Shown: one piece after another, positions 1-8,037 of the stretch
How the letters are laid out: every line of letters starts with the position of its first letter
Position numbering within the stretch: position 1 is the stretch's first letter
Assembly (NCBI GenBank): GCA_017443765.1
Contig: JAFSYB010000054.1
Coordinates: 1 to 64,000, forward strand
DNA from: Muribaculaceae bacterium
GTDB taxonomy: Bacteria; Bacteroidota; Bacteroidia; Bacteroidales; Muribaculaceae
Length of the DNA: 64,000 bases
Direction of reading: 5' to 3'
The notes under the pieces: model-generated
Database searches by the model: none
What the model saw: the letters and a program-made list of their open reading frames with translations, nothing else
What the model was told of the DNA's origin: nothing
Made by a program: the position numbers and the translations under genes

Positions 1-549
1 ACCAACGTGCTTGTCAATGATATGGTCGAGCCCTGCATTCTGCTCTCGGTTTCCATAAACGAGGTCAATGTCCCCCACGTCGTTGCGATGCCAAACGGCT
101 AAAGCATCGCCGCTCTTGCGCTTGAGCAGGAAGTTGTAAGCCTCACGCACTTTGCCTTTGAACTGGTCGAAGATGTCGCCGAATGGGCCGTGTCCGACGG
201 GCTTTATGTCACCGCCCCTCTCGCTGGCGGTTGTTTCTTTCCACTGCTCGTAGGCCTGCATGGCGGCTTGCCCGGCATTGCCTTTCTCGGGTTCGGAAAT
301 GACGACCCCCCTGTTGGCGAGTTCCTGGCGCAGTGCGGGTGTGACGGTGTTGAACGGTACGGTTGCCCCGGTGCCGCGCAGCTGTTGTGCGATGAGGTCG
401 GCGGCCTCGGCGTCGGAGAGGATGCGTGTGGCCTTGGCGTAGCGTGAGAGTGTGACGGTGCGCTGCCTGTCGGCCGGGAGCTTGCTGTTGACGGAGCCGC
501 AGTGCCACCGTCGAGCTTGGCTTGCACTGCGGGGCGAAAGGCCACGCAT
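1..549 (-). CDS. Partial polyvalent/mobile-element protein with barnase/colicin E5-type endoribonuclease domain
   Basis: The reverse strand is open from an ATG at 549 to the left edge, so the C-terminus lies outside the window. The distal half reads GHGPFGDIFDQFKGKVREAY, then FLLKRKSGDALAVWHRND, VGDIDLVYGN and GLDHIIDKHVG. This matches the conserved core of the putative barnase/colicin E5 family endoribonuclease (PBECR-type) domain found in phage and conjugative-element polyvalent proteins (family knowledge). The proximal part is lower quality. The frame starting at ATG 545 (MAFRPAVQAKLDGGTAAPS) looks more protein-like than the first residues of this frame, so a one-base frameshift near 480 is possible. 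The gene may be a truncated remnant. The function of the fragment is inferred. Confidence 0.55.
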   Translation of the reverse strand, partial: MRGLSPRSASQARRWHCGSVNSKLPADRQRTVTLSRYAKATRILSDAEAADLIAQQLRGTGATVPFNTVTPALRQELANRGVVISEPEKGNAGQAAMQAYEQWKETTASERGGDIKPVGHGPFGDIFDQFKGKVREAYNFLLKRKSGDALAVWHRNDVGDIDLVYGNREQNAGLDHIIDKHVG

Positions 550-588
550 TGTTATTTTTGCGTTGAAAACCACAAAAAAGGGCTGATT

Positions 589-620
589 TTTGCTTTATCA
601 AAATAGTTTCGCTACCTTTG
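589..620 (+). promoter_or_regulatory. Bacteroidetes-type promoter
   Basis: TTTG at 589-592 is followed after 20 bp by TACCTTTG at 613-620. This fits the Bacteroidetes primary sigma consensus (TTTG, 17-23 bp, TAnnTTTG). It sits about 30 bp before the ATG at 650 and argues against a start at 590. Confidence 0.7.
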
Positions 621-649
621 CAATCTTAATCATTCAAAGCATTTTGGAT

Positions 650-1813
650 ATGAGATTGCAATTTGTGCTTGTTTTCATCATGTTGGCTGCTGTTGTTCTG
701 CCTGCAGGGGCTCAGCGGCCGGCCAATGCCCTCACCGAAGAGGATTACTACTACGTCAATTTCGCTGACATACTCGCGAGTTTCGATGACCTAAACTCTG
801 GTGTGGAAAAGGCTTATTGCTACGCCATTGCCGATTTGGACCGCGATGGGGTGAAAGAGCTGGTGGTGGCCGACGTACACAAGATAAACTGCGTGTTCAA
901 GGTGGTCGATGGCGAGGTGCACCTCATCAGCCCCGACTATCTGGTTCCTGTCGATCAGCTGAACTGGAACACGGTCAACGACTTCTACACCTGCGTGGAA
1001 GCCGACCGCAGCCAGGACGTCACCCTGCGCCATCACCCGGTGTTTGCCTACGACATCAACATCGCCCGCAACCAGTTCACCGTACCGGGCGATGTGGCGT
1101 GGACCGAGGCGGTCATGCGCTCGGCGGGCTACAACCGCATGGTGTTCAAGCCCCATGTGGGCAACATCCACTTTGTGAAAGCCGAGCCAGGAACCTACGA
1201 AGTTGAATGCGAGCCCATCGACCTGGGTATGTGCTATACCTACGCACTCGACGATGCCGCCACAACCAAGAAGATGTTCCGGGGCTACAGCAACGAGCAG
1301 GCCGTGCCCATCATCGTGCCGATGGCCTGGCTCGACGACCACAACCCGTTGCAGTACAGCCGTTGGCTCAGCGGCGAGCCCGAGCGCAAGGGTAACGCCG
1401 ACGAGCGCAAGATGATTGAGGAGTACTATGGTGGTCAGGACTATATACGCGACATTCGTTGGCTGGCCGGCTGCGAGCTTAACGAGCGGTCGTTTTACGA
1501 GGTCTTGTTCCAGCCGCGCGATGGCAAGGTGCTGCTCGCCATGGTGTGCATCGCCGAGGGCGAGGTGGTGTCGGTGCGCAATATGTGGTTCGACCAGGAC
1601 CAGAACAGCCCCAATGCCATCGACTTCGGCCCCGACATCGACGACCTGATGGGGCTTGCCCCCGAAATCATGGTAATGGCCGCCACTTCCGAGGGCTTAG
1701 AGCTGTACGTGCGCTGGTACTCGTTCGAGGGGGTGCACTACGACATCTGGCGCGAGGTGGCCGACCAGTTCGTCACCATCAATGGCGAATACCACTATGT
1801 GATGGGCTACTGA
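650..1813 (+). CDS. Exported protein of unknown function
   Basis: The 387-residue product starts MRLQFVLVFIMLAAVVLPAG followed by AQR, a clear signal peptide, so it should be exported to the periplasm or cell surface. The open frame extends upstream to 590, but the promoter lies inside that extension, so the ATG at 650 is preferred. Around residue 55 the segment AIADLDRDGVKELVVAD resembles a single calcium-binding FG-GAP/EF-hand-like loop. The rest is acidic and aromatic-rich with no family I recognise. It is the first gene after the mobile-element fragment and is transcribed away from it. It appears to be a single-gene unit. Confidence 0.8.
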   Translation: MRLQFVLVFIMLAAVVLPAGAQRPANALTEEDYYYVNFADILASFDDLNSGVEKAYCYAIADLDRDGVKELVVADVHKINCVFKVVDGEVHLISPDYLVPVDQLNWNTVNDFYTCVEADRSQDVTLRHHPVFAYDINIARNQFTVPGDVAWTEAVMRSAGYNRMVFKPHVGNIHFVKAEPGTYEVECEPIDLGMCYTYALDDAATTKKMFRGYSNEQAVPIIVPMAWLDDHNPLQYSRWLSGEPERKGNADERKMIEEYYGGQDYIRDIRWLAGCELNERSFYEVLFQPRDGKVLLAMVCIAEGEVVSVRNMWFDQDQNSPNAIDFGPDIDDLMGLAPEIMVMAATSEGLELYVRWYSFEGVHYDIWREVADQFVTINGEYHYVMGY

Positions 1814-1883
1814 TTTGCGGCACAACGACTCGCGGATGGTATTCGGCTTGGCACAACGGTTCTTCGCAAGTTTTTTGCCGCTG

Positions 1884-1916
1884 TTTTGGTGGGTTCATAA
1901 ATTTTTCGTAAGTTTG
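1884..1916 (+). promoter_or_regulatory. Bacteroidetes-type promoter
   Basis: TTTG at 1884-1887 and TAAGTTTG at 1909-1916, 21 bp apart, lie about 120 bp before the gene at 2035. The long leader in between has no obvious structure. Confidence 0.6.
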
Positions 1917-2034
1917 CAACGTATAATAATTGCGAGCTACGAGCAATCCCTTACGAGTAGTGAGTGTTACTTGACAGGTTTTGAGCGAAACGCCTTGCGA
2001 AACTGACAATTAGTTTTTATTAATCAAGAATGTA

Positions 2035-3036
2035 ATGAAACCGCACTATTTTCGGTGTCTTTTGGCGGTGCTGGCCGTGTTGTCGGTGCCGGCAGTTTTT
2101 GGAATGAGCCGTGTCAGTGCTCCACAGCGGGGTGACGTCACCGGCGATGGCTGTGTTGATGTGGCTGATGTGAATGCCATCATAAACGTCCTGCTTGCCC
2201 TGGGAAACGCGAACACCAGCGTTAACCGTGCGGCATGCGACCTTACCGGTGATGGTGCCATTGATGTGGGCGACCTCAACAACCTGATCACCCTCATGCT
2301 GGAGGCTCCCAAGCTGCCCCGCAATGCGCACTACACGGTGAACGGCGTGACATTTGAGATGGTTGCCGTTGATGGCGGCACATTCACGATGGGAGCCAGC
2401 GAGGACGACCTTGATGCATTTGAGTGGGAACGTCCCCAACACCGGGTGACACTGTCGGGCTACAGCCTCGGAGCCACCGAGGTGACGCAAGAACTGTGGC
2501 AAGCGGTGATGGGCAGCAATCCGAGCTACTTCACCGGCAATGCCCAACGCCCGGTGGACAGTGTGAGCTGGGACGACTGCCAGTCGTTTATCGCCGCGCT
2601 GAACGCGCTCACAGGGCTAAACTTTCGCCTGCCCACCGAGGCCGAATGGGAATTTGCCGCACGTGGCGGTTGCCGCAGCCAAGGCTGCAAGTATGCCGGC
2701 AGCGAGGCAGTTGGCGAGGTGGCTTGCTACTCCGGCAACAGCTACAGCCTGGGAAGTGGCAACGCGGCCTACGGCACTCATGCCGTGGGAACGAAGGCTC
2801 CTAACGAGCTGGGGCTGTACGACATGAGCGGCAACTTGTACGAGTGGTGCGCCGATTGGTTCGCCAACTACGAGGCCACACCGCAAGCCAACCCCACTGG
2901 CCCCGAAACGGGGACGGGGCGTGTGGCTCGTGGGGGCAGCTGGCGCTTCAACGAGCGCTACTGCCGCGTGGCTCACCGCATCGACTTTTGGCCGTGGAAT
3001 ACAAGCAGCTACCTGGGACTGCGCCTTGCTCTTTGA
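2035..3036 (+). CDS. Secreted protein: dockerin-like repeats followed by a formylglycine-generating-enzyme/sulfatase-modifying (SUMF1) domain
   Basis: This 333-residue protein has an N-terminal signal peptide (MKPHYFRCLLAVLAVLSVPA). Residues 35-90 hold two dockerin-like EF-hand repeats, GDVTGDGCVDVADVNAIINV and CDLTGDGAIDVGDLNNLITL. Residues 105-333 hold an FGE-sulfatase/SUMF1-type fold with VDGGTFTMGAS, ATEVTQELWQAVMG, RLPTEAEWEFAARGG, YDMSGNLYEWCADW and RVARGGSWRF. Such domains in exported Bacteroidetes proteins are often non-catalytic or of unknown substrate, so formylglycine synthesis is not claimed. The dockerin module is N-terminal here, unlike in most of the other proteins in this window that carry it. 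It appears monocistronic. Confidence 0.85.
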   Translation: MKPHYFRCLLAVLAVLSVPAVFGMSRVSAPQRGDVTGDGCVDVADVNAIINVLLALGNANTSVNRAACDLTGDGAIDVGDLNNLITLMLEAPKLPRNAHYTVNGVTFEMVAVDGGTFTMGASEDDLDAFEWERPQHRVTLSGYSLGATEVTQELWQAVMGSNPSYFTGNAQRPVDSVSWDDCQSFIAALNALTGLNFRLPTEAEWEFAARGGCRSQGCKYAGSEAVGEVACYSGNSYSLGSGNAAYGTHAVGTKAPNELGLYDMSGNLYEWCADWFANYEATPQANPTGPETGTGRVARGGSWRFNERYCRVAHRIDFWPWNTSSYLGLRLAL

Positions 3037-3105
3037 TTGTGCGGGACTTGGCGGCAGCCGACAATAATGATGTATACGAATAACTAACACTAATATTTAT
3101 TTACT

Positions 3106-4722
3106 ATGGCTTACACCGAGACAAGAACCGTGGGTTACGGCACCCGCGTGGGCAACTCGTTCAAGCAAATCGGCACCGGCTTCCTGATGTTTATCGCCGG
3201 CACCGTGCTGCTGTGGTGGAACGAGGGCAACTACAAGAAAACCGCCGACATGCTCGAGGAGGCACAGCAAGCCACCGTCGAGATGAACTCCATCGCCAAG
3301 GCTGACCCGCAATTCGAGGGCCAGCTCGTCTATGCCACCGGCGAGGCATCAACCGACGACATTCTCCAGGACCCGCAATTTCCCGTGGCGGGCAATTTCA
3401 TGCACCTCAAGCGCGATGTGGAATACTACCAGTGGGTGGAGCACCAGCATGAGGAACACAAGGACAAAGTGGGTGGCAGCGAGGAAGTCACGATCACCTA
3501 CACCTACACCAAGGAGTGGACCAGCAGTCCTGTGAGCTCAAGCTCGTTCAAGGAGAGCGGCCACGACAACACGGTGCGCATCCAGGTCGAGAATGGTGTG
3601 CTCGACGCGCAGAACGTGACCTTTGGCGCCTACACGTTCCCCGAGTTCTTCATCAACAGCATCAGCAGCTATGAGCCCGCCGAGGTGCTCACGCCCGAGC
3701 AGCTGCAAGCCGTGCTCAACGGCGGCTCCTCCATCACCACCATGGAGCAGCAACGCGTGGAGATTCCCGACTCACTTGCCGGCGACTCGGCTGCTGTGGC
3801 GCAAATCCAGCAGCAGGCCGCACAGGCACCGCAGGCCGCCCCCGACGCCTACACGCAGAAGGTGGATCCCGGCTACGAAGTGAATGGGAACCAGATTTAC
3901 TACGGCACCTCCAGCTCGCCTCGCATTGGCGATGTGCGCATCACTTTCCAAAAAGTGGCTCCCAAGGCCACCGTTTCTATCCTGGGCAAGGTGCAGGGAG
4001 ACACGTTTGTGAAATACAAAGCCAAGAACGGCAAGACGTTCGCTCGCTTGGAACAGGGCACCATCAGCAGCGACGAGATGTACGGCCATGCCGAGAGCGA
4101 GAACGATTTGCTCAAGTGGGGCCTCCGCCTGCTGGGCGTGCTGCTCGTGATTGGCGGCCTGAAGGGCATCTTCAACTTCCTGGTGATTATCCTGAAGGTG
4201 ATACCGTTCCTTGCCAGCATCATGAACTTTGGCGTGGGCCTGATTTGCACCGTGCTGGGCATAGCCTGGTCGCTCATCGTGATTGGCGTTGCCTGGCTGT
4301 TCTACCGCCCGATGGTGGGCATTCCGCTGCTGGTGGTGGCTGTGGGCCTGATTGCCTGGCTGGCACTGCGCGGCCGCGGCAAGCAACCCGCCTTGCAGCC
4401 CGCCCCTGCCGACCCACAGCAGCCGCAGCAACCCTACGGACAGCAGCCGCAACAGCCGCCTTACGGACAGCAACCGCAGCAGCCGCCTTACGGACAGCAA
4501 CCGCAGCAGCCGCCTTACGGACAGCAGCCGCAACAGCCGCCTTACGGACAGCAACCGCAGCAGCCGCCTTACGGACAGCAACCGCAGCAACCGCCCTACG
4601 GACAGCAGCCGCAGCAACCGCCCTACGGACAGCAGCCGCAACAGCCGCCTTACGGACAGCAGCAGTCACCATTCGGACAGCAGCCCCAGCAAGACGGCAA
4701 CGGGGAAACGCCGCAACCGTGA
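3106..4722 (+). CDS. TMEM43 family membrane protein with a repetitive Q/P/Y/G tail
   Basis: This 538-residue protein matches the TMEM43 layout. There is one N-terminal membrane segment (about residues 24-41, FLMFIAGTVLLWWNEGNYKK), a long soluble domain with a conserved-type start (GNFMHLKRDVEYYQW), and three or four C-terminal membrane segments (about residues 338-428). The tail, from about residue 435, is eight perfect copies of QQPQQPPYG plus flanking partial units, encoded by a 27-nt minisatellite. TMEM43 proteins are known in eukaryotes and bacteria, but their biochemical role is unsettled. The tail is probably disordered and cytoplasmic, and its copy number is likely to vary. The gene sits directly before the restriction-modification pair but is GC-rich like the chromosome, so a shared function is not implied. 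Confidence 0.8.
   Translation: MAYTETRTVGYGTRVGNSFKQIGTGFLMFIAGTVLLWWNEGNYKKTADMLEEAQQATVEMNSIAKADPQFEGQLVYATGEASTDDILQDPQFPVAGNFMHLKRDVEYYQWVEHQHEEHKDKVGGSEEVTITYTYTKEWTSSPVSSSSFKESGHDNTVRIQVENGVLDAQNVTFGAYTFPEFFINSISSYEPAEVLTPEQLQAVLNGGSSITTMEQQRVEIPDSLAGDSAAVAQIQQQAAQAPQAAPDAYTQKVDPGYEVNGNQIYYGTSSSPRIGDVRITFQKVAPKATVSILGKVQGDTFVKYKAKNGKTFARLEQGTISSDEMYGHAESENDLLKWGLRLLGVLLVIGGLKGIFNFLVIILKVIPFLASIMNFGVGLICTVLGIAWSLIVIGVAWLFYRPMVGIPLLVVAVGLIAWLALRGRGKQPALQPAPADPQQPQQPYGQQPQQPPYGQQPQQPPYGQQPQQPPYGQQPQQPPYGQQPQQPPYGQQPQQPPYGQQPQQPPYGQQPQQPPYGQQQSPFGQQPQQDGNGETPQP
4441..4656 (+). repeat. 27-nt minisatellite, eight units
   Basis: There are eight contiguous 27-nt units, each encoding QQPQQPPYG, with silent differences between units (cagcagccg or cagcaaccg; ccttacgga or ccctacgga). 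A shortened unit precedes it at 4417-4440 and degenerate units follow to 4710. Because the period is a multiple of three, other frames stay open through it and give false overlapping reading frames. Confidence 0.95.
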
Positions 4723-4767
4723 ACCAAAAGCGGCAAGCGAGACTTTGCCACAAAAAATGCAGTGTGT

Positions 4768-4799
4768 GGGCAAGTCCTGGCATTATCCAGGGCTTGCCC
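4768..4799 (+). terminator. Stem-loop after the TMEM43 gene
   Basis: GGGCAAGTCCTGG at 4768-4780 pairs with CCAGGGCTTGCCC at 4787-4799 around a 6-nt loop, with one G-T wobble. There is no long U tract, so termination is inferred from position. It also marks the boundary between GC-rich chromosomal DNA and the AT-rich restriction-modification genes. Confidence 0.5.
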
Positions 4800-4879
4800 T
4801 CGCAAGGCGCAATACACTTGTATGCAACAAACAACTTCGATGGCACTTTGCGTGCACCATTGACATCGCTTTACAACAA

Positions 4880-6658
4880 ATGGCTTCTATCGTAGCCCAA
4901 CAACAAGATTTATTCCTTGAATTTGTTTTTGAGGAGTGTGTAGACGTTGTGCATGACCTAACCCTTGCCAAGTGTCGTGACGACATCTTTCTTATTGGTT
5001 GTTTTAGAAATGACCAGAAAAAACAATTGGATTGGATTTTGTCAAAAAAGACAAATGGCTCTTTAGGGAAATACAATGTGCGCCTCGGCAAAGGCCGCAA
5101 TGGATGGATAAACAAAGATAATCCGCGTATAGCAAACCCACAATTTGTTGTCTTATACGAATTTGGCAACGAGAATGTGGTGTACTGTTTTCAATCCAAA
5201 GGCAGCAAAGTGTATACCGAACATGAAATGGCTGAAAGCGGTTACGAGCAACCACAAGGCGATTATTTGGTCTACAATCTCATTCGTGAGTGTAATTTCA
5301 GCGACTTGGATATCAAGAAAGTTCTTGCATTATATCGCGAAAGAACTAATTGGATTGATGGGAAGCCCATTTTTTTAAGTGGCCGAGAAATTGTTTCAGC
5401 TATGAGACCCAAAAAGAAAAGGGATTCTATCAATAAGAAGAATAATGTGATTATTTTTGACCATAATGCCATATCCATTGATAGAGTCTTAAGCCAAATA
5501 AATCACAATTATAACTATAGTGCCGACGCATTAACTTCAATTGATTTGTTCTCGGGTTGTGGAGGACTCACAAAAGGCCTCTCTATGGCGGGCATTCGGT
5601 CGATATTGGCTTCAGATATTGATGAGAATTGCGAGAAAACATTCAGGCGGAATTTCCCTGATGTCCCATTTCTGTGTAAAGATGTTACAACTATCTCAAA
5701 GGAAGAAGTTGACTTTCTCACAGGCAATGTATTGCCCGATATTATTGTGGGAGGTCCACCATGCCAAGGCTTCAGCCTTGCCAACAAGCGTAGAAACAAG
5801 GTTTCAGACGACCCAAGAAATCGATTGTTTTATGGCTTCGTCAAGTTTATCAATTGGTATTCACCAAAGCTCTTTGTTATGGAGAATGTCAAAGGTCTAC
5901 TGTCGATGCAAAAAGGTGCTGTTTTGCAAACAATTATAGAAGAGTTTGGCAACGCGGGTAAATTTGGCGGTTACGAAGTCGATTACAGAGTGCTTTTAGC
6001 CTCCGACTATGGAGTACCTCAAAACCGAGAACGCGTGATTATCATTGGCGTTCGCAAGGATTTGGGACTAAAACCAGCATTTCCTGAACCATTGCAACTG
6101 GATCACAAAATCACTTTAGATGAAGCAATCTCTGATTTACCTCAAATTAATGCTTGCGAAGGTTTGGAAGTCATGTCATATCCCGTCGAACCCCAAAATG
6201 ACTACCAACGTTTGATGAGATCTAATATGCAGTATGTCTTGAATCACATTGCAATGAATCACACAAAACGTCTTGTCGAAAGATTTAAGGCCATACAACC
6301 TGGACAGTCATTAATTGATGTATGGGATACACATGGTTCAGTTAAGCGAGGTGCCCCAGACCAAAAGTCAACCATCAAATTCAGCCAAAACAACCAGCGG
6401 CTCTTTGGCGACCAGCCAGCACCAACTATCGCAGCTTCCTTCCAATCCAATTTTATCCACCCTCACTTGAATCGGAATTTTACCGCCAGAGAAGGTGCAA
6501 GAATACAATCATTTCCCGATGATTTTGTTTTTGAGGGAATGAGGACCAAAATGAGTTGGGAAAAGGGATTAAGCCAATATCAACAAATTGGCAATGCCGT
6601 TCCTGTGCTACTTGCCAAAGCAATTGGCGAGTGCATTAACGGATTGTTAAAACAATAA
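4880..6658 (+). CDS. DNA cytosine-5 methyltransferase of a type II restriction-modification system
   Basis: The open frame runs back into the TMEM43 repeat, but codon use and composition change at the ATG at 4880 (MASIVAQQQDLFLEF), giving about 592 residues. C5-methyltransferase motifs are in order: I, SIDLFSGCGGLTKGL (about 219); IV, GGPPCQGFS with the catalytic Cys near 294; VI, MENVKG (about 333); VIII, QNRERV (about 380); X, QIGNAVPVLLAKAIGE near the end. The first roughly 210 residues are an extra N-terminal region I do not recognise. It methylates cytosine in the host recognition site to protect against the adjacent nuclease (family knowledge). AT-rich composition unlike its neighbours suggests recent transfer. 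The nuclease gene starts 15 bp downstream, so the two are probably co-transcribed. Confidence 0.9.
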   Translation: MASIVAQQQDLFLEFVFEECVDVVHDLTLAKCRDDIFLIGCFRNDQKKQLDWILSKKTNGSLGKYNVRLGKGRNGWINKDNPRIANPQFVVLYEFGNENVVYCFQSKGSKVYTEHEMAESGYEQPQGDYLVYNLIRECNFSDLDIKKVLALYRERTNWIDGKPIFLSGREIVSAMRPKKKRDSINKKNNVIIFDHNAISIDRVLSQINHNYNYSADALTSIDLFSGCGGLTKGLSMAGIRSILASDIDENCEKTFRRNFPDVPFLCKDVTTISKEEVDFLTGNVLPDIIVGGPPCQGFSLANKRRNKVSDDPRNRLFYGFVKFINWYSPKLFVMENVKGLLSMQKGAVLQTIIEEFGNAGKFGGYEVDYRVLLASDYGVPQNRERVIIIGVRKDLGLKPAFPEPLQLDHKITLDEAISDLPQINACEGLEVMSYPVEPQNDYQRLMRSNMQYVLNHIAMNHTKRLVERFKAIQPGQSLIDVWDTHGSVKRGAPDQKSTIKFSQNNQRLFGDQPAPTIAASFQSNFIHPHLNRNFTAREGARIQSFPDDFVFEGMRTKMSWEKGLSQYQQIGNAVPVLLAKAIGECINGLLKQ

Positions 6659-6673
6659 TATCATGCCACTACT

Positions 6674-7537
6674 ATGAACCCGAATGCTTTAAATTACATC
6701 GAGCAAGCTCGACAGCAACTACCTCAATTGAGTCACGCCACAAATATTCTGACCAAAAAGAAAGGCAAACTAACTCCAGCTCAAAAAGATGCGCTTGACA
6801 AATTAATTGATAAGTATGCGGAATACTTAAATGTCGCCTTAAGTTTGAATGACGACAACAAGGCCAGGGTTGTCAAATTGGTTGAAAGTCTGAACTCGTA
6901 CTATAATTTTTTGCACACCTATGAACTCGATAACGTATTCACTGCACAAGGCAAATTTCGTCCAACGATACTTGAGGAGTTCTTGTTCCTGCTTTTTAGG
7001 AACTATGTGAGCGATAAGATTCAGGAATTTGATGCAGAAGGTATTTTGGGAAGTGGAGCTGCAAAAGCATACACAAACATTTATTTCAAGGCAAGGGATT
7101 TTCGTGATTTCATTGAATCTCCTGAAATTGGAATTAATGAGAAAGACCAGAATTTTGCCATATATCGCATATTTGACATCTCGATAAACAATGCGACTCC
7201 ATTGAAAATCAGGATTCCGGCTATTGCCATTGAAGCTAAAACATACATCGACAAGACAATGCTGGATTCAATAATAGCCACAGCCGAAAAAATCAAAAGT
7301 GGCAACCCGCACACGCGCTTTATTGCGGTTGCTGAAAAATACGATGTGAGTTATGGCGTTGACCCCGCTTATTCTCGCATTGACCAAATTTATGTTCTGC
7401 GCAAGTCAATGAGAAAGCAATGGTGCAATATTGATGCCGAGGTGGTTTGGCGGCTTTTTGATGAAACGATACAGCATCTTGAACGCCCCTGGTTTGACAT
7501 AGAGAAGAAAATTGCCGAAGATGGAGTTGTAATATAG
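6674..7537 (+). CDS. Putative type II restriction endonuclease, possibly Bpu10I-like
   Basis: This 287-residue protein lies 15 bp after the methyltransferase, shares its low GC, and has the size of a type II nuclease. A candidate PD-(D/E)xK core is IPAIAIEAKTYIDKTMLDS near residue 180, where Glu-Ala-Lys would supply the catalytic acid and lysine. It is followed by ATAEKIKSGNPHTRFIAVAE and RIDQIYVLRKSMR. This pattern resembles the Bpu10I family as I remember it, but no alignment was possible. The restriction role is supported mainly by context. No second nuclease or methyltransferase gene is visible, so if it is Bpu10I-like it differs from the heterodimeric prototype. Confidence 0.65.
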   Translation: MNPNALNYIEQARQQLPQLSHATNILTKKKGKLTPAQKDALDKLIDKYAEYLNVALSLNDDNKARVVKLVESLNSYYNFLHTYELDNVFTAQGKFRPTILEEFLFLLFRNYVSDKIQEFDAEGILGSGAAKAYTNIYFKARDFRDFIESPEIGINEKDQNFAIYRIFDISINNATPLKIRIPAIAIEAKTYIDKTMLDSIIATAEKIKSGNPHTRFIAVAEKYDVSYGVDPAYSRIDQIYVLRKSMRKQWCNIDAEVVWRLFDETIQHLERPWFDIEKKIAEDGVVI

Positions 7538-8037
7538 GCCTGTTCGCTTTTTACTGAAATCCATCTCATCAACGCTTGACAAGAAAAAGAAAATTGGTTG
7601 TTGCGTATTCCTATTTAGGCGAGTATATATATTGTAATAATGAGATGAAATTTTTTGGTCGTCTTGGGTTGCTTAATTGACGTTTTGTATGATTACTTCG
7701 CTAGCGCGACTGAACTGCCAAAAGAAGCTGGTCTGGTATAGTGGCCTACTGCGCCACCGAGCTGCCTATCGACATGGGCATACTCGCCGATTCACCAGTG
7801 AGTTGGCGGTCGATGCAGAACCAGTCAATTGTAGGTGCGCGAAAGTTCAAAAAGCGCATACGCGAACGCATAAAGAAGATTCCAGTCCCCTCTCGACACA
7901 CACCAAGCGCGACAGCGACAAAGCTGACGCGCTCACTTTTTGCGTTTTTGTTATTGTGGGAATATAGGTGGAGGAACTCGCCATCTACAATGCCAAGTCG
8001 CACGAATCCAGCGCAATGCACTTGGTCGTGGCGATGG
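7538..8037. other. Gene-poor debris after the restriction-modification pair
   Basis: There is no convincing gene in these 500 bp. Two short protein-like stretches occur. A GTG-started frame at 7741 reads ATELPIDMGILADSPVSWRS and then RKFKKRIRERIKKIPVPS. A 25-codon frame at 7968-8045 reads VEELAIYNAKSHESSAMHLV. The latter is preceded directly by an in-frame TAG. They look like remnants of a disrupted gene, but I cannot name it. Composition shifts from AT-rich to GC-rich across the stretch, so the right end of the transferred island probably lies here. Confidence 0.4.

Noticed and set aside
590-649. Extended start of the exported protein at 590
   Set aside because: The TACCTTTG promoter element lies inside the extension and the signal peptide starts at 650.
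2035-3036. SUMF1/C-type-lectin-like fold as target of a diversity-generating retroelement
   Set aside because: There is no reverse transcriptase, template repeat or adenine-biased variable repeat in the window. The four-helix-bundle gene at 21667 is far away and is more like the S23 family.
3772-4641. Minus-strand frame LLSVRRLLRLLSVGRLLR in the minisatellite
   Set aside because: It is the reverse reading of the 27-nt repeat, which keeps frames open because the period is divisible by three.
4352-4879. Methyltransferase start at 4352 inside the TMEM43 gene
   Set aside because: This part is only the shifted reading of the repeat and terminator. Protein-like composition begins at the ATG at 4880.
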